A stretch of DNA of 41,375 nt from positions 1 to 41,375 of the forward strand of contig JAGKSX010000039.1 of assembly GCA_018993155.1 (NCBI GenBank). Reading direction: 5' to 3'. A program made the translations under genes and the position numbers. The notes beneath the pieces were generated by a model. That model was not told the origin of the DNA and ran no database searches. It saw only the letters and a program-made list of their open reading frames with translations. Numbering within the stretch: position 1 is the first letter of the stretch; each line of letters begins with the position of its first letter. The DNA is from Hydrogenophaga sp. Its GTDB lineage: Bacteria > Pseudomonadota > Gammaproteobacteria > Burkholderiales > Burkholderiaceae_C. Positions 27,529 to 36,506 of the stretch are shown piece after piece.

Positions 27529-28773
27529 TCAGGCGCGCCGGAAAACCAGCGTTCCGTTGGTGCCGCCGAAACCGAAGTTGTTTTTCACGGCCACGTCGAT
27601 CTTCACGTCCCGCGCCGTGTTGGCGCAGTAGTCCAGGTCACATTCCGGGTCCTGGTTGAAGATGTTGATGGTCGGTGGCACCTTCTGGTGGTGCAGCGAC
27701 AGCACGGTGAACACCGACTCGATGCCACCGGCGCCCCCCAGCAGGTGGCCGGTCATGGACTTGGTCGAGCTGACCACCATGTTCCTGGCATGGTCACCCA
27801 GGGCCGCCTTGATGGCGTTCGTCTCGTTGATGTCACCCAGCGGCGTGGAGGTGCCGTGGGCATTCAGGTAGTCCACCTGATCGGGGTTGACCCCCGCGTT
27901 GCGCAAGGCCCCCAGCATCGCACGGCGTGGGCCGTCCATGTTGGGCGCCGTCATGTGACCCGCATCGGCGCTCATGCCGAAACCGGCCAACTCGGCGTAG
28001 ATCTTCGCGCCGCGTGCCTTGGCGTGCTCGTACTCTTCGAGCACCATCACGCCCGCGCCCTCGCCCAGCACAAAGCCATCGCGGTCCTTGTCCCAGGGAC
28101 GGGATGCGGTCTTGGGATCGTCGTTGCGGGTCGACAGCGCGCGCATGGCGGCAAAACCGCCAATGCCCAGCGGCGACACGGTGGCTTCGGAACCACCGGC
28201 GATCATCACGTCGGCGTCGCCGTACTCGATCATGCGGCCGGCCTCACCGATGCAATGCAGGCCCGTGGTGCAGGCCGTGACGATGGCGATGTTCGGCCCC
28301 TTGAAGCCGAACTTCATCGACACGTGTCCCGAGATCATGTTGATGATCGAGGCCGGCACGAAAAAAGGCGTGATGCGCCGTGGACCACGGTTGGTCAGCT
28401 CGGTGTGCGTGTCCTCGATCAGCGGCAAACCGCCGATGCCCGAGCCAATCACGCAACCGATGCGCGTGGCCTGCTCCTCACCAAGCTGGTCGCCCGTCAG
28501 GAGGCCCGAATCCGCCACCGCCTGCATGGACGCAGCCACGCCGTAATGGATGAAGGTGTCCATCGTCCGCGCTTCCTTGGCGGTGATGTACTCATCCAGG
28601 TTGAACCCCTTGACCTCTCCTGCAAATTTGCAGGCGAAGTTCGACGCGTCGAACTTCGTGATGAAATCAATGCCGGATTGTCCGGCCAGGAGGTTGGCCC
28701 AGGAATCGGCCACCGTGTTGCCCACGGGGCTGATGCAACCCAGACCGGTCACGACGACGCGGCGACGGCTCAT
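27529..28773 (-). CDS. fabF: 3-oxoacyl-[ACP] synthase II
   Basis: A 414-residue KAS II that elongates acyl-ACP with malonyl-ACP and controls unsaturated chain length. The active-site Cys is residue 168 in TACTTGLHC. The two His lie in [11 protein letters not shown] and [13 protein letters not shown], completing the Cys-His-His triad of chain-elongating KAS enzymes. The start at 28773 is seven bases after the acpP stop, so the two are probably one transcript, as in most proteobacteria. Confidence 0.98.
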   Translation of the reverse strand: MSRRRVVVTGLGCISPVGNTVADSWANLLAGQSGIDFITKFDASNFACKFAGEVKGFNLDEYITAKEARTMDTFIHYGVAASMQAVADSGLLTGDQLGEEQATRIGCVIGSGIGGLPLIEDTHTELTNRGPRRITPFFVPASIINMISGHVSMKFGFKGPNIAIVTACTTGLHCIGEAGRMIEYGDADVMIAGGSEATVSPLGIGGFAAMRALSTRNDDPKTASRPWDKDRDGFVLGEGAGVMVLEEYEHAKARGAKIYAELAGFGMSADAGHMTAPNMDGPRRAMLGALRNAGVNPDQVDYLNAHGTSTPLGDINETNAIKAALGDHARNMVVSSTKSMTGHLLGGAGGIESVFTVLSLHHQKVPPTINIFNQDPECDLDYCANTARDVKIDVAVKNNFGFGGTNGTLVFRRA

Positions 28774-28780
28774 CTGTGCT

Positions 28781-29020
28781 TCAGGCCTTCTGGTTGGCCA
28801 ACGCGTAGTCGATGGCTTTCTGAACCGTGGTGATCTTTTCGGCTTCTTCGTCGGGAATTTCGATACCGAACTCGTCTTCCAGCGCCATCACCAGTTCAAC
28901 CGTGTCCAGAGAATCGGCGCCCAGGTCGGCCACGAAGGCCTTTTCGTTGGTGACCTGCCCCTCTTCCACACCGAGTTGTTCGGCAATGATTTTCTTAACA
29001 CGTGCTTCGATATCGCTCAT
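28781..29020 (-). CDS. acpP: Acyl carrier protein
   Basis: The 79-residue acidic ACP that carries growing acyl chains. The phosphopantetheine attachment site is Ser37 in [10 protein letters not shown]. It is the substrate of AcpS (15374-15766) and the partner of every Fab enzyme here. A TAAAAT box 36 bases upstream suggests its own promoter inside the fab cluster, which would fit the high amount of ACP cells need. Confidence 0.98.
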   Translation of the reverse strand: MSDIEARVKKIIAEQLGVEEGQVTNEKAFVADLGADSLDTVELVMALEDEFGIEIPDEEAEKITTVQKAIDYALANQKA

Positions 29021-29055
29021 AGGTCCCTCTGAGGGTGGTTGAAATACAGTCCGCC

Positions 29056-29061
29056 ATTTTA
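29056..29061 (-). promoter_or_regulatory. -10 box (TAAAAT) ahead of acpP
   Basis: TAAAAT on the minus strand in the 116-base fabG-acpP gap, giving a start near 29049 and a 29-base leader. The gap is unusually long for this cluster, which supports an internal promoter. No clear -35. Confidence 0.45.
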
Positions 29062-29136
29062 GCCGTGCCGGGAAAGTGACCCCGGGTGGCCCGCCGGGCG
29101 GCTGACGCGGCGAGGAAAAAGAGTGAATGCCCCGGA

Positions 29137-29898
29137 TCAGGACATGAACATGCCGCCGTTGACGTGCAGTTCCTGTCCCGTGACATAGGCCGCCTGAGGG
29201 CTGCTCAGGTAAGCCACGGCGTGCGCGATGTCGGAGGGCTTGCCCAGATGCCCCAGAGGGATCTGGCCCAACAAGGCCTTTTGCTGTTCTTCGGGCAAGG
29301 CCGCGGTCATGTCGGTCTCGATGAAACCCGGTGCCACACAGTTGACCGTGATGTTGCGGCTGCCCAGTTCGCGCGCGAGGGCGCGCGTCATGCCCGCCAC
29401 GCCGGCCTTGGCAGCGGCGTAGTTGGCTTGGCCAGCGTTGCCCGACGCACCCACCACGCTGGTGATGCTGACGATGCGGCCATAGCGCTGCTTCATCATC
29501 GGGCGGATGACGGCCCGGCTCATACGGAAGACGGCCTTGAGGTTGGTGTCCAGCACCGCGTCCCAGTCATCGTCCTTGAGGCGCATGGCCAACATGTCGC
29601 GCGTGATGCCGGCGTTGTTCACCAGCACCTGCAGACCGCCATGGGCCTTGACGATCTCGTCGATCAAAGCCTCGGCCGCAGCCGCGTCATTCACATCCAG
29701 CTTCGCGCCCCGGCAACCGGTGGCTGCGCCAGGCGCGGCCGACAGTGCCGCACCGATGCGCGCCGCGCCTTCATCGCTGGTCGCGGTACCGATCACGATC
29801 AGGCCGCGCGCCGCCAGCTCCAGCGCGATGGCCGCGCCAATGCCCCGCGAAGCGCCCGTGACCAGGGCCACCTGGCCCGCAAATTTGATTTCAGACAT
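29137..29898 (-). CDS. fabG: 3-oxoacyl-[ACP] reductase
   Basis: A 253-residue short-chain dehydrogenase that reduces 3-oxoacyl-ACP with NADPH. The nucleotide-binding TGASRGIG is at about 14-21 and the structural NNAG at about 94-97. The catalytic Ser147, Tyr160 and Lys164 lie in SITSVVG and NYAAAKAG. Start ATG 29898 (MSEIKFAGQ) gives the normal length; the frame is open further upstream into fabD, without homology. It follows fabD by 16 bases. Confidence 0.97.
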   Translation of the reverse strand: MSEIKFAGQVALVTGASRGIGAAIALELAARGLIVIGTATSDEGAARIGAALSAAPGAATGCRGAKLDVNDAAAAEALIDEIVKAHGGLQVLVNNAGITRDMLAMRLKDDDWDAVLDTNLKAVFRMSRAVIRPMMKQRYGRIVSITSVVGASGNAGQANYAAAKAGVAGMTRALARELGSRNITVNCVAPGFIETDMTAALPEEQQKALLGQIPLGHLGKPSDIAHAVAYLSSPQAAYVTGQELHVNGGMFMS

Positions 29899-29914
29899 GG
29901 GGGTTCTCCAGACT

Positions 29915-30865
29915 TCAGGCCAGCAAGGCCTTGACCTCGGCCAGCGTGGCGGGGTCGAACAGGGCCGCACCGGTCAAGGACGGATCCACGCGCTTGACCA
30001 TCGCGGCCAGCACCTTGCGCGGCCCGCATTCGACCAGGGTGTCGATGCCGCGGGCCTTGATCGCACCCACGCACTCGACCCAGCGCACCGGCCCGAAAGC
30101 TTGCCGGTACAGGGCTTCGCGGATGCGATCGGGGTCGGACTCCACCGCGACATCGATGTTGTTGACCACGGGAATCTGCGGCACTGCAAACGGCGTCGAG
30201 GCGAGCTTTTCCTTCAGTTTCTCGGCGGCCGGCTTCATCAGGCTCGAGTGGAAAGGCGCGGACACCGGCAAGGGCAGCGTGCGCTTGGCACCCTGTGCCT
30301 TGAGCACCTCGCAGGCCTTGTCGACGGCGGCCTTGCTGCCTGCGATGACGGTCTGCACCGGATCGTTGTAGTTCACGGCTTCCACCACTTCGGCGCTGCC
30401 GGCGCCAAAACTGGCCTGTGCCTCCAGGCAGCCAGCGACCACAACCGCGGCACTCAGGCCCAGCACGGCCGCCATCGCCCCCGTGCCCGGTGGCACGGCA
30501 TCCTGCATGGCCTGCGCACGAAAGCGCACCAGCGGAGCGGCCTGTGCGAGGGTCAAGGACCCCGCAGCCACCAACGCGGAGTACTCGCCCAGCGAATGCC
30601 CGGCGACCGCCATGGGCAAAGCGCCACCTTCGGCGCGCCAGACGCGCCAGGCCGCCACGCCCGCCACCAGCATCACCGGCTGGGTGTTCACGGTCATGGC
30701 CAGCACATCGGCCGGGCCTTCGTGGATCAGCTTGCCCAGGTCTTCACCCATGGCATCCGAAGCTTCCTTCAGCGTCTCCTGAACGGCGGGGTGATCACCC
30801 CACGCATCGAGCATGCCTACGGCCTGAGAGCCCTGGCCCGGAAACACAAACGCAAAATTCTTCAT
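29915..30865 (-). CDS. fabD: Malonyl-CoA:ACP transacylase
   Basis: A 316-residue FabD that moves malonyl from CoA to ACP. The N-terminal FVFPGQGSQAVGM and the nucleophile elbow GHSLGEYSAL with Ser91 are diagnostic. VSAPFHSSLM carries the catalytic His. It uses malonyl-CoA made by the carboxylase whose AccD subunit is encoded at 12695-13573. It lies 39 bases after fabH and 16 before fabG. Confidence 0.97.
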   Translation of the reverse strand: MKNFAFVFPGQGSQAVGMLDAWGDHPAVQETLKEASDAMGEDLGKLIHEGPADVLAMTVNTQPVMLVAGVAAWRVWRAEGGALPMAVAGHSLGEYSALVAAGSLTLAQAAPLVRFRAQAMQDAVPPGTGAMAAVLGLSAAVVVAGCLEAQASFGAGSAEVVEAVNYNDPVQTVIAGSKAAVDKACEVLKAQGAKRTLPLPVSAPFHSSLMKPAAEKLKEKLASTPFAVPQIPVVNNIDVAVESDPDRIREALYRQAFGPVRWVECVGAIKARGIDTLVECGPRKVLAAMVKRVDPSLTGAALFDPATLAEVKALLA

Positions 30866-30904
30866 GGAGATATTCAGTTCAGACGAAAGCAGAGAAGGCG
30901 GTGC

Positions 30905-31882
30905 TCAGAAATCGAGCAGCACCGAGCCCCAGGTGAATCCGCCACCAACGCCTTCGAGCATCAGCGTGTCGCCTTTTTTGACTTGTCCCTGTCGCACCGC
31001 GTGGTCCAGCGCCAACGGAATGGAAGCCGCCGAGGTGTTTCCGTGCTGGTCAACGGTGACAACCACCTTGTCCAGCGGCAGTTTGAGCTTGCGCGCCGTG
31101 CTGTGCATGATGCGGATGTTCGCCTGGTGCGGGATGAGCCAATCGATGTCTTCCGTGGTCTTGCCGGCCTTGGTCAACGTGGCCCGCGCGGTGTCTTCCA
31201 GCACCCCCACCGCCAGCTTGAAGACCGCCTGGCCATCCATCTTGAGCAGCGGGTCGCCGAGGATCTGCCCGCCGGAGACGTGGCCCGGCACGCACAGAAT
31301 GCCCGTGTGCTTGCCGTCTGCATGGATGTCGGTGGCGAGAATGCCCGGCGTATCCGAGGCTTCCAGCACCACGGCACCGGCACCATCGCCAAACAGCACG
31401 CAGGTGGTGCGGTCGTTGAAATCGAGCAGGCGGCTGAATATCTCGGTACCGACCACCAGGGCCTTGCGCGAGGTGCCCGAGCGGATCAACGAATCCGCGA
31501 CGGTCAGGGCGTAGATGAAACCCGTGCACACGGCCTGCACGTCGAAGGCCGGGCACCCGGCGATGCCCAGCTTGCGCTGCACGATGGTCGCGGTCGAAGG
31601 AAAGACCATGTCCGGCGTGGACGTCGCCACGATGATCAGGTCGATGTCGTCCGGCGCCACCTGGGCCGCGGACAAGGCTTGTTGGCAGGCCTCGACGGCC
31701 AGATCACTGGCATAGACCCCGTCGGCCACGAAGTGACGCGCCCGGATGCCGGTGCGTTCGACGATCCAGTCGTCGCTCGTTTCCACGCCGCGCGGTGCCA
31801 GCAACTCGACCATGTCGGCATTGGTCAGGCGCTGGGGCGGCAGGCTGCTGCCAGTGCCGGTGATGCGGGCGTAGCGTGTCAT
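30905..31882 (-). CDS. fabH: 3-oxoacyl-[ACP] synthase III
   Basis: A 325-residue KAS III that starts fatty acid synthesis by condensing acetyl-CoA with malonyl-ACP. The active-site Cys is residue 119 in [10 protein letters not shown]; the His is in [11 protein letters not shown] and the Asn in [19 protein letters not shown] closes the protein. ATG 31882 ([11 protein letters not shown]) fits the family; an in-frame upstream start at 31951 overlaps plsX and is not supported. It lies 19 bases after plsX. Confidence 0.97.
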   Translation of the reverse strand: MTRYARITGTGSSLPPQRLTNADMVELLAPRGVETSDDWIVERTGIRARHFVADGVYASDLAVEACQQALSAAQVAPDDIDLIIVATSTPDMVFPSTATIVQRKLGIAGCPAFDVQAVCTGFIYALTVADSLIRSGTSRKALVVGTEIFSRLLDFNDRTTCVLFGDGAGAVVLEASDTPGILATDIHADGKHTGILCVPGHVSGGQILGDPLLKMDGQAVFKLAVGVLEDTARATLTKAGKTTEDIDWLIPHQANIRIMHSTARKLKLPLDKVVVTVDQHGNTSAASIPLALDHAVRQGQVKKGDTLMLEGVGGGFTWGSVLLDF

Positions 31883-31901
31883 GCGGGTGAGAGGCGAAAT
31901 T

Positions 31902-32963
31902 TCAAAGGGTCGGAATGCTCTTGAGCTCGCTGGGCACGGACTCCGGAGCAATCAGCGGCTTGGCGTGGGCGATGCGCTCCCGCACGTTGTCCAGCAATTT
32001 GTTGTGGGCCGCATCATAAGCCCGGCTCAGCGCATGTTCGAAGGCAAAGGCATCCGCCGATCCGTGGCTCTTGAACACCAGCCCTTTCAGGCCAAGCAGT
32101 GCCGCACCGTTGTACCTACGGTGATCAACGCGATTTTTAAATGACTTTAGAACCGGATAGGCAACGATGGCCGCCATTTTCCGAAAGATGTTCTTCGAGA
32201 ACTCTTCCCGGATGAAGCCACTGATCATCGAAGCCAGGCCCTCGCTGGCCTTGAGCGCCACGTTGCCGACGAAACCATCACAGACCACGATGTCCGTCGT
32301 GCCTTTGAAAACGTCGTCGCCCTCGATGTTTCCGAAGAAATTCAGATCGCCGGTGTTGGATGCATTTCGCAGCAGGACGCCCGCTTGCTTGATGACTTCG
32401 CTGCCTTTGATGACTTCTTCACCGACGTTGAGCAGGCCTACCGTCGGCTCCTGCCGACCCGTGACCGCCGCCACCAGAGCGGAGCCCATCACGGCGAATT
32501 GCAGCAAGTGCTCGGCCGAACAATCGACATTGGCGCCCAAGTCGAGCACCGTGGTCGCACCACCCCGGGCGTTGGGCATCTGGGTGGCGATGGCCGGGCG
32601 ATCGATGCCATCCATGGTCTTCAACACATAGCGGGCGATGGCCATGAGCGCCCCGGTGTTGCCGGCCGAGACGGCAGCCTGTGCAGCCCCGTCCTTGACC
32701 TGATTGATGGCCACCCGCATCGAAGAGTCCTTCTTGCGGCGAAGCGCCACCTCCACCGGATCCTCCATGGTCACGACCTCACTGGCCGGCACCACCTTGC
32801 AGCGCACGTTGTTGAGCAGTTGGGGCCAGGCACGAAACACCTCGGGCTTGCCCACGAGCAGAAGCTGCGCCTGGGGATGAGCAGCCAGAAAGGCCGTGCA
32901 GGCAGGCATGGTGACGGCCGGCCCGACATCCCCGCCCATGCAATCCACAGCGATGGTGATCAT
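31902..32963 (-). CDS. plsX: Phosphate acyltransferase PlsX
   Basis: A 353-residue PlsX that makes acyl-phosphate from acyl-ACP for phospholipid synthesis by PlsY; it is a peripheral membrane enzyme. [14 protein letters not shown] at the start and the Rossmann-like core are typical. The long C-terminal part ([37 protein letters not shown]) is complete. ATG 32963 is chosen by family start; the frame extends to 33005 with a weaker start. A strong terminator stands 41 bases before its ATG, with little room for a promoter between. Confidence 0.96.
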   Translation of the reverse strand: MITIAVDCMGGDVGPAVTMPACTAFLAAHPQAQLLLVGKPEVFRAWPQLLNNVRCKVVPASEVVTMEDPVEVALRRKKDSSMRVAINQVKDGAAQAAVSAGNTGALMAIARYVLKTMDGIDRPAIATQMPNARGGATTVLDLGANVDCSAEHLLQFAVMGSALVAAVTGRQEPTVGLLNVGEEVIKGSEVIKQAGVLLRNASNTGDLNFFGNIEGDDVFKGTTDIVVCDGFVGNVALKASEGLASMISGFIREEFSKNIFRKMAAIVAYPVLKSFKNRVDHRRYNGAALLGLKGLVFKSHGSADAFAFEHALSRAYDAAHNKLLDNVRERIAHAKPLIAPESVPSELKSIPTL

Positions 32964-33003
32964 GACAACACCCCGGATCGAGCGCTTTGTGCACCCCAAG
33001 AAC

Positions 33004-33031
33004 AAAAAAAGCCCGCATGCAGCATGCGGGC
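33004..33031 (-). terminator. Terminator after rpmF, ahead of plsX
   Basis: On the minus strand an 8-bp stem GCCCGCAT / ATGCGGGC (33031-33024 and 33018-33011) with a five-base loop is followed by seven T (33010-33004). It separates yceD-rpmF from plsX-fabHDG. Only 40 bases lie between the T run and the plsX ATG, so leaky termination is likely. Confidence 0.85.
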
Positions 33032-33096
33032 CTGTGCCTCACTGGCCAACCGGACCCCGTTCGCGACACCGCGGCGAGGCCCGTGTCGGCCCGCCA

Positions 33097-33279
33097 TCAG
33101 GCTTCGGACTTGTTTTTCAGCACTTGGCGACCACGGTAGAAGCCGTTGGGGCTGATGTGGTGGCGCAGGTGGGTTTCGCCGGTGGTGGGTTCCACGGCGA
33201 TGCCGGGAACGTTCAGTGCATTGTGCGAACGGTGCATGCCGCGCTTGGAGGGGGACTTTTTGTTTTGCTGAACAGCCAT
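33097..33279 (-). CDS. rpmF: 50S ribosomal protein L32
   Basis: A 60-residue basic L32: [20 protein letters not shown] at the start, then [21 protein letters not shown]. It lacks the zinc-binding cysteines seen in some L32 proteins, as in E. coli L32. yceD, plsX and the fab genes are its usual neighbours. It has a probable promoter of its own about 120 bases upstream and a terminator 66 bases downstream, so it can be made alone. Confidence 0.98.
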   Translation of the reverse strand: MAVQQNKKSPSKRGMHRSHNALNVPGIAVEPTTGETHLRHHISPNGFYRGRQVLKNKSEA

Positions 33280-33369
33280 GGTGGGCTCCTGAAATCGGTA
33301 GGGTCAAACGGAGTGGCACAAACGGAGACCTGAAATCGCTCCGTTCAACCGGTTGCGCGCCTGACCCGA

Positions 33370-33383
33370 GCACGTCAACGTGC
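33370..33383 (-). other. Hairpin in the rpmF leader
   Basis: GCACG-TTGA-CGTGC on the minus strand, a 5-bp stem with a tetraloop, lies about 20 bases after the predicted rpmF start of transcription. There is no T run. A role in mRNA stability or in L32 control is conjecture. Confidence 0.35.
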
Positions 33384-33409
33384 GAATGGATACCAGCGCA
33401 AAGCCAAGC

Positions 33410-33415
33410 ATTATA
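33410..33415 (-). promoter_or_regulatory. -10 box (TATAAT) for rpmF
   Basis: A perfect TATAAT on the minus strand in the 186-base yceD-rpmF gap, predicting a start near 33403 and a leader of about 123 bases. The -35 region is GC-rich and matches poorly. The -10 is the best in the window. Confidence 0.55.
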
Positions 33416-33465
33416 GCCCGAAGGCGGCAATGCCGCCAGCCCTGAGGCCATGGCGCTCCAGAGGC

Positions 33466-34026
33466 TCACTTTTTGAGCTTGGCCAGTGCGGCAAAGGGGT
33501 TCTTGCGGGGCGCCGCCGCCTCGGGAGCGTCACCGCCCCCCGCCGTGCGCATGGACACCGGCTCAGGGCAGGTGTCGTGCATGGGCACCAGGGGCAGTTC
33601 CATCAACAGCTCATCCTCCAGCACGTCGTGCAGATCGGGCCTGGGCTCCAGGGCCAGCAAGTCCTCTTCGCAGTCGTCATCCTGGGCTTCGGCCGTGGCC
33701 TCATCGGCCACGAAACGGAACCAGCGGTCCACGGTCAAGGGCGTGTCCACGGGCGCGAGGCAGCGCTGGCAGGTCAGCGGCACCCGGGCATCGGCCTGCA
33801 AATGCAGCCAGACATCGGGCGTGCCGCCGCTGGCCGCCGGCCGCATTTCGCCCTGTGCCCGCCACCGCACGGGCGTGAGCGTGGCGCCATCGTCCAGGGC
33901 CGCTTCGGCCTGGACGCGGGGGAATGCCGAAAGCGGCTCGTCGTCCTGCAGGCTGGCGGCCGCCTGGGCGAAGGCACGCACGTCCAGGCGCCGAGGGTTC
34001 CAGGCCGTCTTGGGGGTGTCTTTCAT
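33466..34026 (-). CDS. yceD: YceD family protein (DUF177), 23S rRNA accumulation protein
   Basis: A 186-residue DUF177 protein. In plants and E. coli the family is needed for normal 23S rRNA accumulation; its molecular action is unclear. The core shows PLTCQRCLAPV with a CxxC pair, VDRWFRFVADEA, and then the acidic DLHDVLEDELLMELPLVPMH motif typical of the family. The C-terminal FAALAKLKK is also common. It is upstream of rpmF as in most proteobacteria, and its start is only 36 bases from the divergent maf gene, so their promoters must overlap. Confidence 0.92.
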   Translation of the reverse strand: MKDTPKTAWNPRRLDVRAFAQAAASLQDDEPLSAFPRVQAEAALDDGATLTPVRWRAQGEMRPAASGGTPDVWLHLQADARVPLTCQRCLAPVDTPLTVDRWFRFVADEATAEAQDDDCEEDLLALEPRPDLHDVLEDELLMELPLVPMHDTCPEPVSMRTAGGGDAPEAAAPRKNPFAALAKLKK

Positions 34027-34062
34027 CCGGGCAGTGTAAAAGAATGCGGGGAGAATACCGGG

Positions 34063-34677
34063 ATGACCACCGCTTCCGATCCGTCATCCGACACCCCGTC
34101 CCGCACCCTCATTCTGGGTTCCACATCGCGGTACCGCCATGAACTGCTGTCCCGGCTGGGCGTGCCCTTCGAAGCGATCGCCCCCAACGTGGACGAAACA
34201 CCCCGGGCCGGGGAAAAGCCGGCGGATCTGGCGCTTCGCCTGGCCATTGAAAAAGCCCGGAATGTCGCGCAACGACACCCCCAAGCCGTGGTGATCGGCA
34301 GCGACCAGGTCGCCGACCTGGCTGGCGAACCGCTTGGCAAGCCTGGCACCCACGAGCGGGCCGTGGCCCAGCTGAGGCGCATGCGCGGCCAGACCGTGGT
34401 GTTCCAGACCGCGCTGGCGGTGGTATGCCAGGCCTCGGGCTTCGAGCACAGCGACATCGCTGCGGTGCGGGTGGTGTTCCGCGACCTGAGCGACGGCGAA
34501 ATCGAGCGCTACCTGCGCGCGGAGCAACCCTACGACTGCGCCGGCAGCGCCAAGAGCGAGGGCCTGGGCATCGCGCTGCTGGAGCGCATCGACAACGACG
34601 ACCCGACGGCCCTGGTGGGTCTTCCGCTGATCCGCACCTGCCGGCTGATTCGCGCGGCGGGGGTGAAGTTGTTGTGA
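34063..34677 (+). CDS. Maf-family nucleotide pyrophosphatase (YceF type)
   Basis: A 204-residue Maf/HAM1-fold pyrophosphatase. LILGSTSRYRHELLSRLG, VIGSDQVADL and YDCAGSAKSEGLG are the family signatures. Divergent placement next to yceD-rpmF is the same as E. coli yceF, whose product hydrolyses 7-methyl-GTP, so a YceF-type activity is inferred here rather than the dTTP/UTP type. ATG 34063 is chosen because upstream in-frame codons overlap yceD and lack homology. The stop overlaps the GTG of the next gene (GTGA). Confidence 0.93.
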   Translation: MTTASDPSSDTPSRTLILGSTSRYRHELLSRLGVPFEAIAPNVDETPRAGEKPADLALRLAIEKARNVAQRHPQAVVIGSDQVADLAGEPLGKPGTHERAVAQLRRMRGQTVVFQTALAVVCQASGFEHSDIAAVRVVFRDLSDGEIERYLRAEQPYDCAGSAKSEGLGIALLERIDNDDPTALVGLPLIRTCRLIRAAGVKLL

Positions 34678-35477
34678 GCGCCCACTCTGAATCACGCGGC
34701 ACGCTCTATCTCGTGCCCACTCCCCTGGATTTCGGCGTGGCGCAGGCCACGCCCGTGGCGCCCTCCGAGTGGCTCCCCGCCGAAACGCTGGGCACCGCCC
34801 GGCGCCTGACGCACTGGATCACCGAAAACGCCAAGAGCACGCGCGCCTTCCTCAAGCGGGTGGACGCCCTCGCCAGCCTGGCCGCACCCCTGCAGGCGCA
34901 GCAGATCACCGAGCTGCCCAGAGCGGCCCACAAGAAGGGGGACCATGCCCCGCAGGCCGAAGGCGACGCACAGGCCCGTGAACTGCTGGCCCCCGCCCTG
35001 CTCGGGCACGACATCGGTCTCGTCAGCGAAGCCGGCATGCCCGCCATCGCGGATCCCGGAAGCTCCATCGTGCGCGCCGCGCACGCGATGGGCCTGCGCG
35101 TGGTGCCGCTCACCGGCCCCATCTCGCTCATGCTGGCGCTGGCCGCCAGCGGGCTGAATGGACAGAGCTTCGCGTTCGTCGGCTACGTGCCCCAGGACGC
35201 CACCGAGCGCGCCAAACGGTTGCGGGAACTGGAAGCCCTGGCCCTGAAGACCGGGCAGACGCAGATCCTCATCGAAACGCCCTACCGCAACACCGCCCTC
35301 TTGCAGTCGCTGCTGCAAACGCTGCATCCGCACACACGCCTGGCCGTGTGCGGGGCACTCACCTTGCCGCAGCAGGTCTGCCGCAGCGCGCTGGTGCAGG
35401 AGTGGAAGCGCAACCCCCAGCCCCTGTCCGGCGAGTTGCCGCTGGACGCGCCCTGCGTCTTCCTGCTGGGCCGCTGA
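34674..35477 (+). CDS. RsmI-like SAM-dependent methyltransferase (tetrapyrrole methylase fold)
   Basis: A 267-residue protein of the tetrapyrrole-methylase superfamily, related to RsmI (16S rRNA C1402 2'-O-methyltransferase). GTLYLVPTPL at the start and GLVSEAGMPAIADPGSSIVRAAH, then VVPLTGPISLMLALAASGLNGQSFAFVGYVP, match the SAM-binding half of RsmI. The stretch after the first strand and the C-terminal third diverge: the ATPIGNLGD and EDTRHTRKLL motifs of true RsmI are not there. It is therefore probably a paralogue with an unknown substrate. GTG 34674 overlaps the maf stop; translation is probably coupled. Confidence 0.88.
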   Translation: MSAHSESRGTLYLVPTPLDFGVAQATPVAPSEWLPAETLGTARRLTHWITENAKSTRAFLKRVDALASLAAPLQAQQITELPRAAHKKGDHAPQAEGDAQARELLAPALLGHDIGLVSEAGMPAIADPGSSIVRAAHAMGLRVVPLTGPISLMLALAASGLNGQSFAFVGYVPQDATERAKRLRELEALALKTGQTQILIETPYRNTALLQSLLQTLHPHTRLAVCGALTLPQQVCRSALVQEWKRNPQPLSGELPLDAPCVFLLGR

Positions 35478-35486
35478 AGTCCGGGC

Positions 35487-36371
35487 TCAGACGCCCAGAC
35501 GCTTCAGGTGCGCGCGCACCGAAGCGCTGAGTTCGGTGTTGGCCAAGGCCAGATCGATCGTGGCCTCCAGAAAGCCTTCCTTGCTGCCACAGTCGTAGCG
35601 CTTGCCGGCGTAGCGGAAGGCCTGCACCTTTTCCTTGCCGATCAGGGCCGCGATGCCGTCGGTGAGCTGGATTTCGCCCCCCGCGCCACGAGGTTGCTGG
35701 CGGATGCTCTCGAACACCGCCGGCGTGAGGATGTAGCGACCGGCCACGGCCAGGGTCGAGGGGGCGACGTCCGGCGCCGGCTTCTCCACCATCGCGAACA
35801 CCTCGGCGAGCGCCTGGTTGGCGCCGTGCACGTCGACGACGCCGTAGCGGCGCGTCTCGGCGCGCGGCACGTCCTGCACCGCGAGCACCGTGCCCGGGCT
35901 GGACTCGTAGGCCTGCACCATCTGCTGCAGCACGGTGGCACCGCCTTGCGCCTGGTCCTGGCCCATCATCAGGTCATCGGCCAGCAGCACCGCGAACGGC
36001 TCGTTGCCCACCAGGCGCTCGGCGCAGAGCACCGCATGGCCCAGGCCCAGCGCCCGGGGCTGGCGCACATAGACGCAGTCCATGTCGTCGGGTTTGATGG
36101 AGTGCACCAATTCCAGCAGGGCGGACTTGCCCGCGGCCTCCAGCTCCATCTCCAGTTCGTAGGCGGTGTCGAAGTGATCCTCGATGGCGCGCTTGTGGCG
36201 CCCGGTCACGAAGATCATTTCGCGGATGCCGGCGGCGTAGGCCTCCTCCACGGCGTACTGCATCAGCGGCTTGTCCACCACCGGCAGCATCTCCTTGGGG
36301 ATCGCCTTGGTGGCCGGAAGGAAACGGGTGCCCAGGCCACCCACGGGAAATACGGCTTTGCGGATCGTCAT
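35487..36371 (-). CDS. galU: UTP-glucose-1-phosphate uridylyltransferase
   Basis: A 294-residue GalU that makes UDP-glucose from UTP and glucose 1-phosphate. The nucleotide-binding [21 protein letters not shown] is at the N-terminus. [18 protein letters not shown] and [19 protein letters not shown] follow, as in bacterial GalU. The product feeds LPS, exopolysaccharide and the GalE reaction encoded at 37951-38982. It is convergent with the methyltransferase gene (9 bases between stops) and divergent from manC (135 bases). Confidence 0.97.
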   Translation of the reverse strand: MTIRKAVFPVGGLGTRFLPATKAIPKEMLPVVDKPLMQYAVEEAYAAGIREMIFVTGRHKRAIEDHFDTAYELEMELEAAGKSALLELVHSIKPDDMDCVYVRQPRALGLGHAVLCAERLVGNEPFAVLLADDLMMGQDQAQGGATVLQQMVQAYESSPGTVLAVQDVPRAETRRYGVVDVHGANQALAEVFAMVEKPAPDVAPSTLAVAGRYILTPAVFESIRQQPRGAGGEIQLTDGIAALIGKEKVQAFRYAGKRYDCGSKEGFLEATIDLALANTELSASVRAHLKRLGV

Positions 36372-36446
36372 CTTGGTTTGGCTCGCATGTTCGTGAAGAA
36401 AGGCTCACCATGTTAACGGCGCACACGCCGACGTCCATCGAAAGGC

Positions 36447-36452
36447 TACACT
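36447..36452 (+). promoter_or_regulatory. Possible -10 box (TACACT) for manC
   Basis: TACACT lies 54 bases before the manC ATG in the galU-manC divergent gap. No good -35 is visible at the right spacing, so support is weak. Confidence 0.25.
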
Positions 36453-36506
36453 GCAGCGGATTGAAAGCGGGGTCCCCCCCACTGGTTCAACCCACTCCCA
36501 TCCGGC

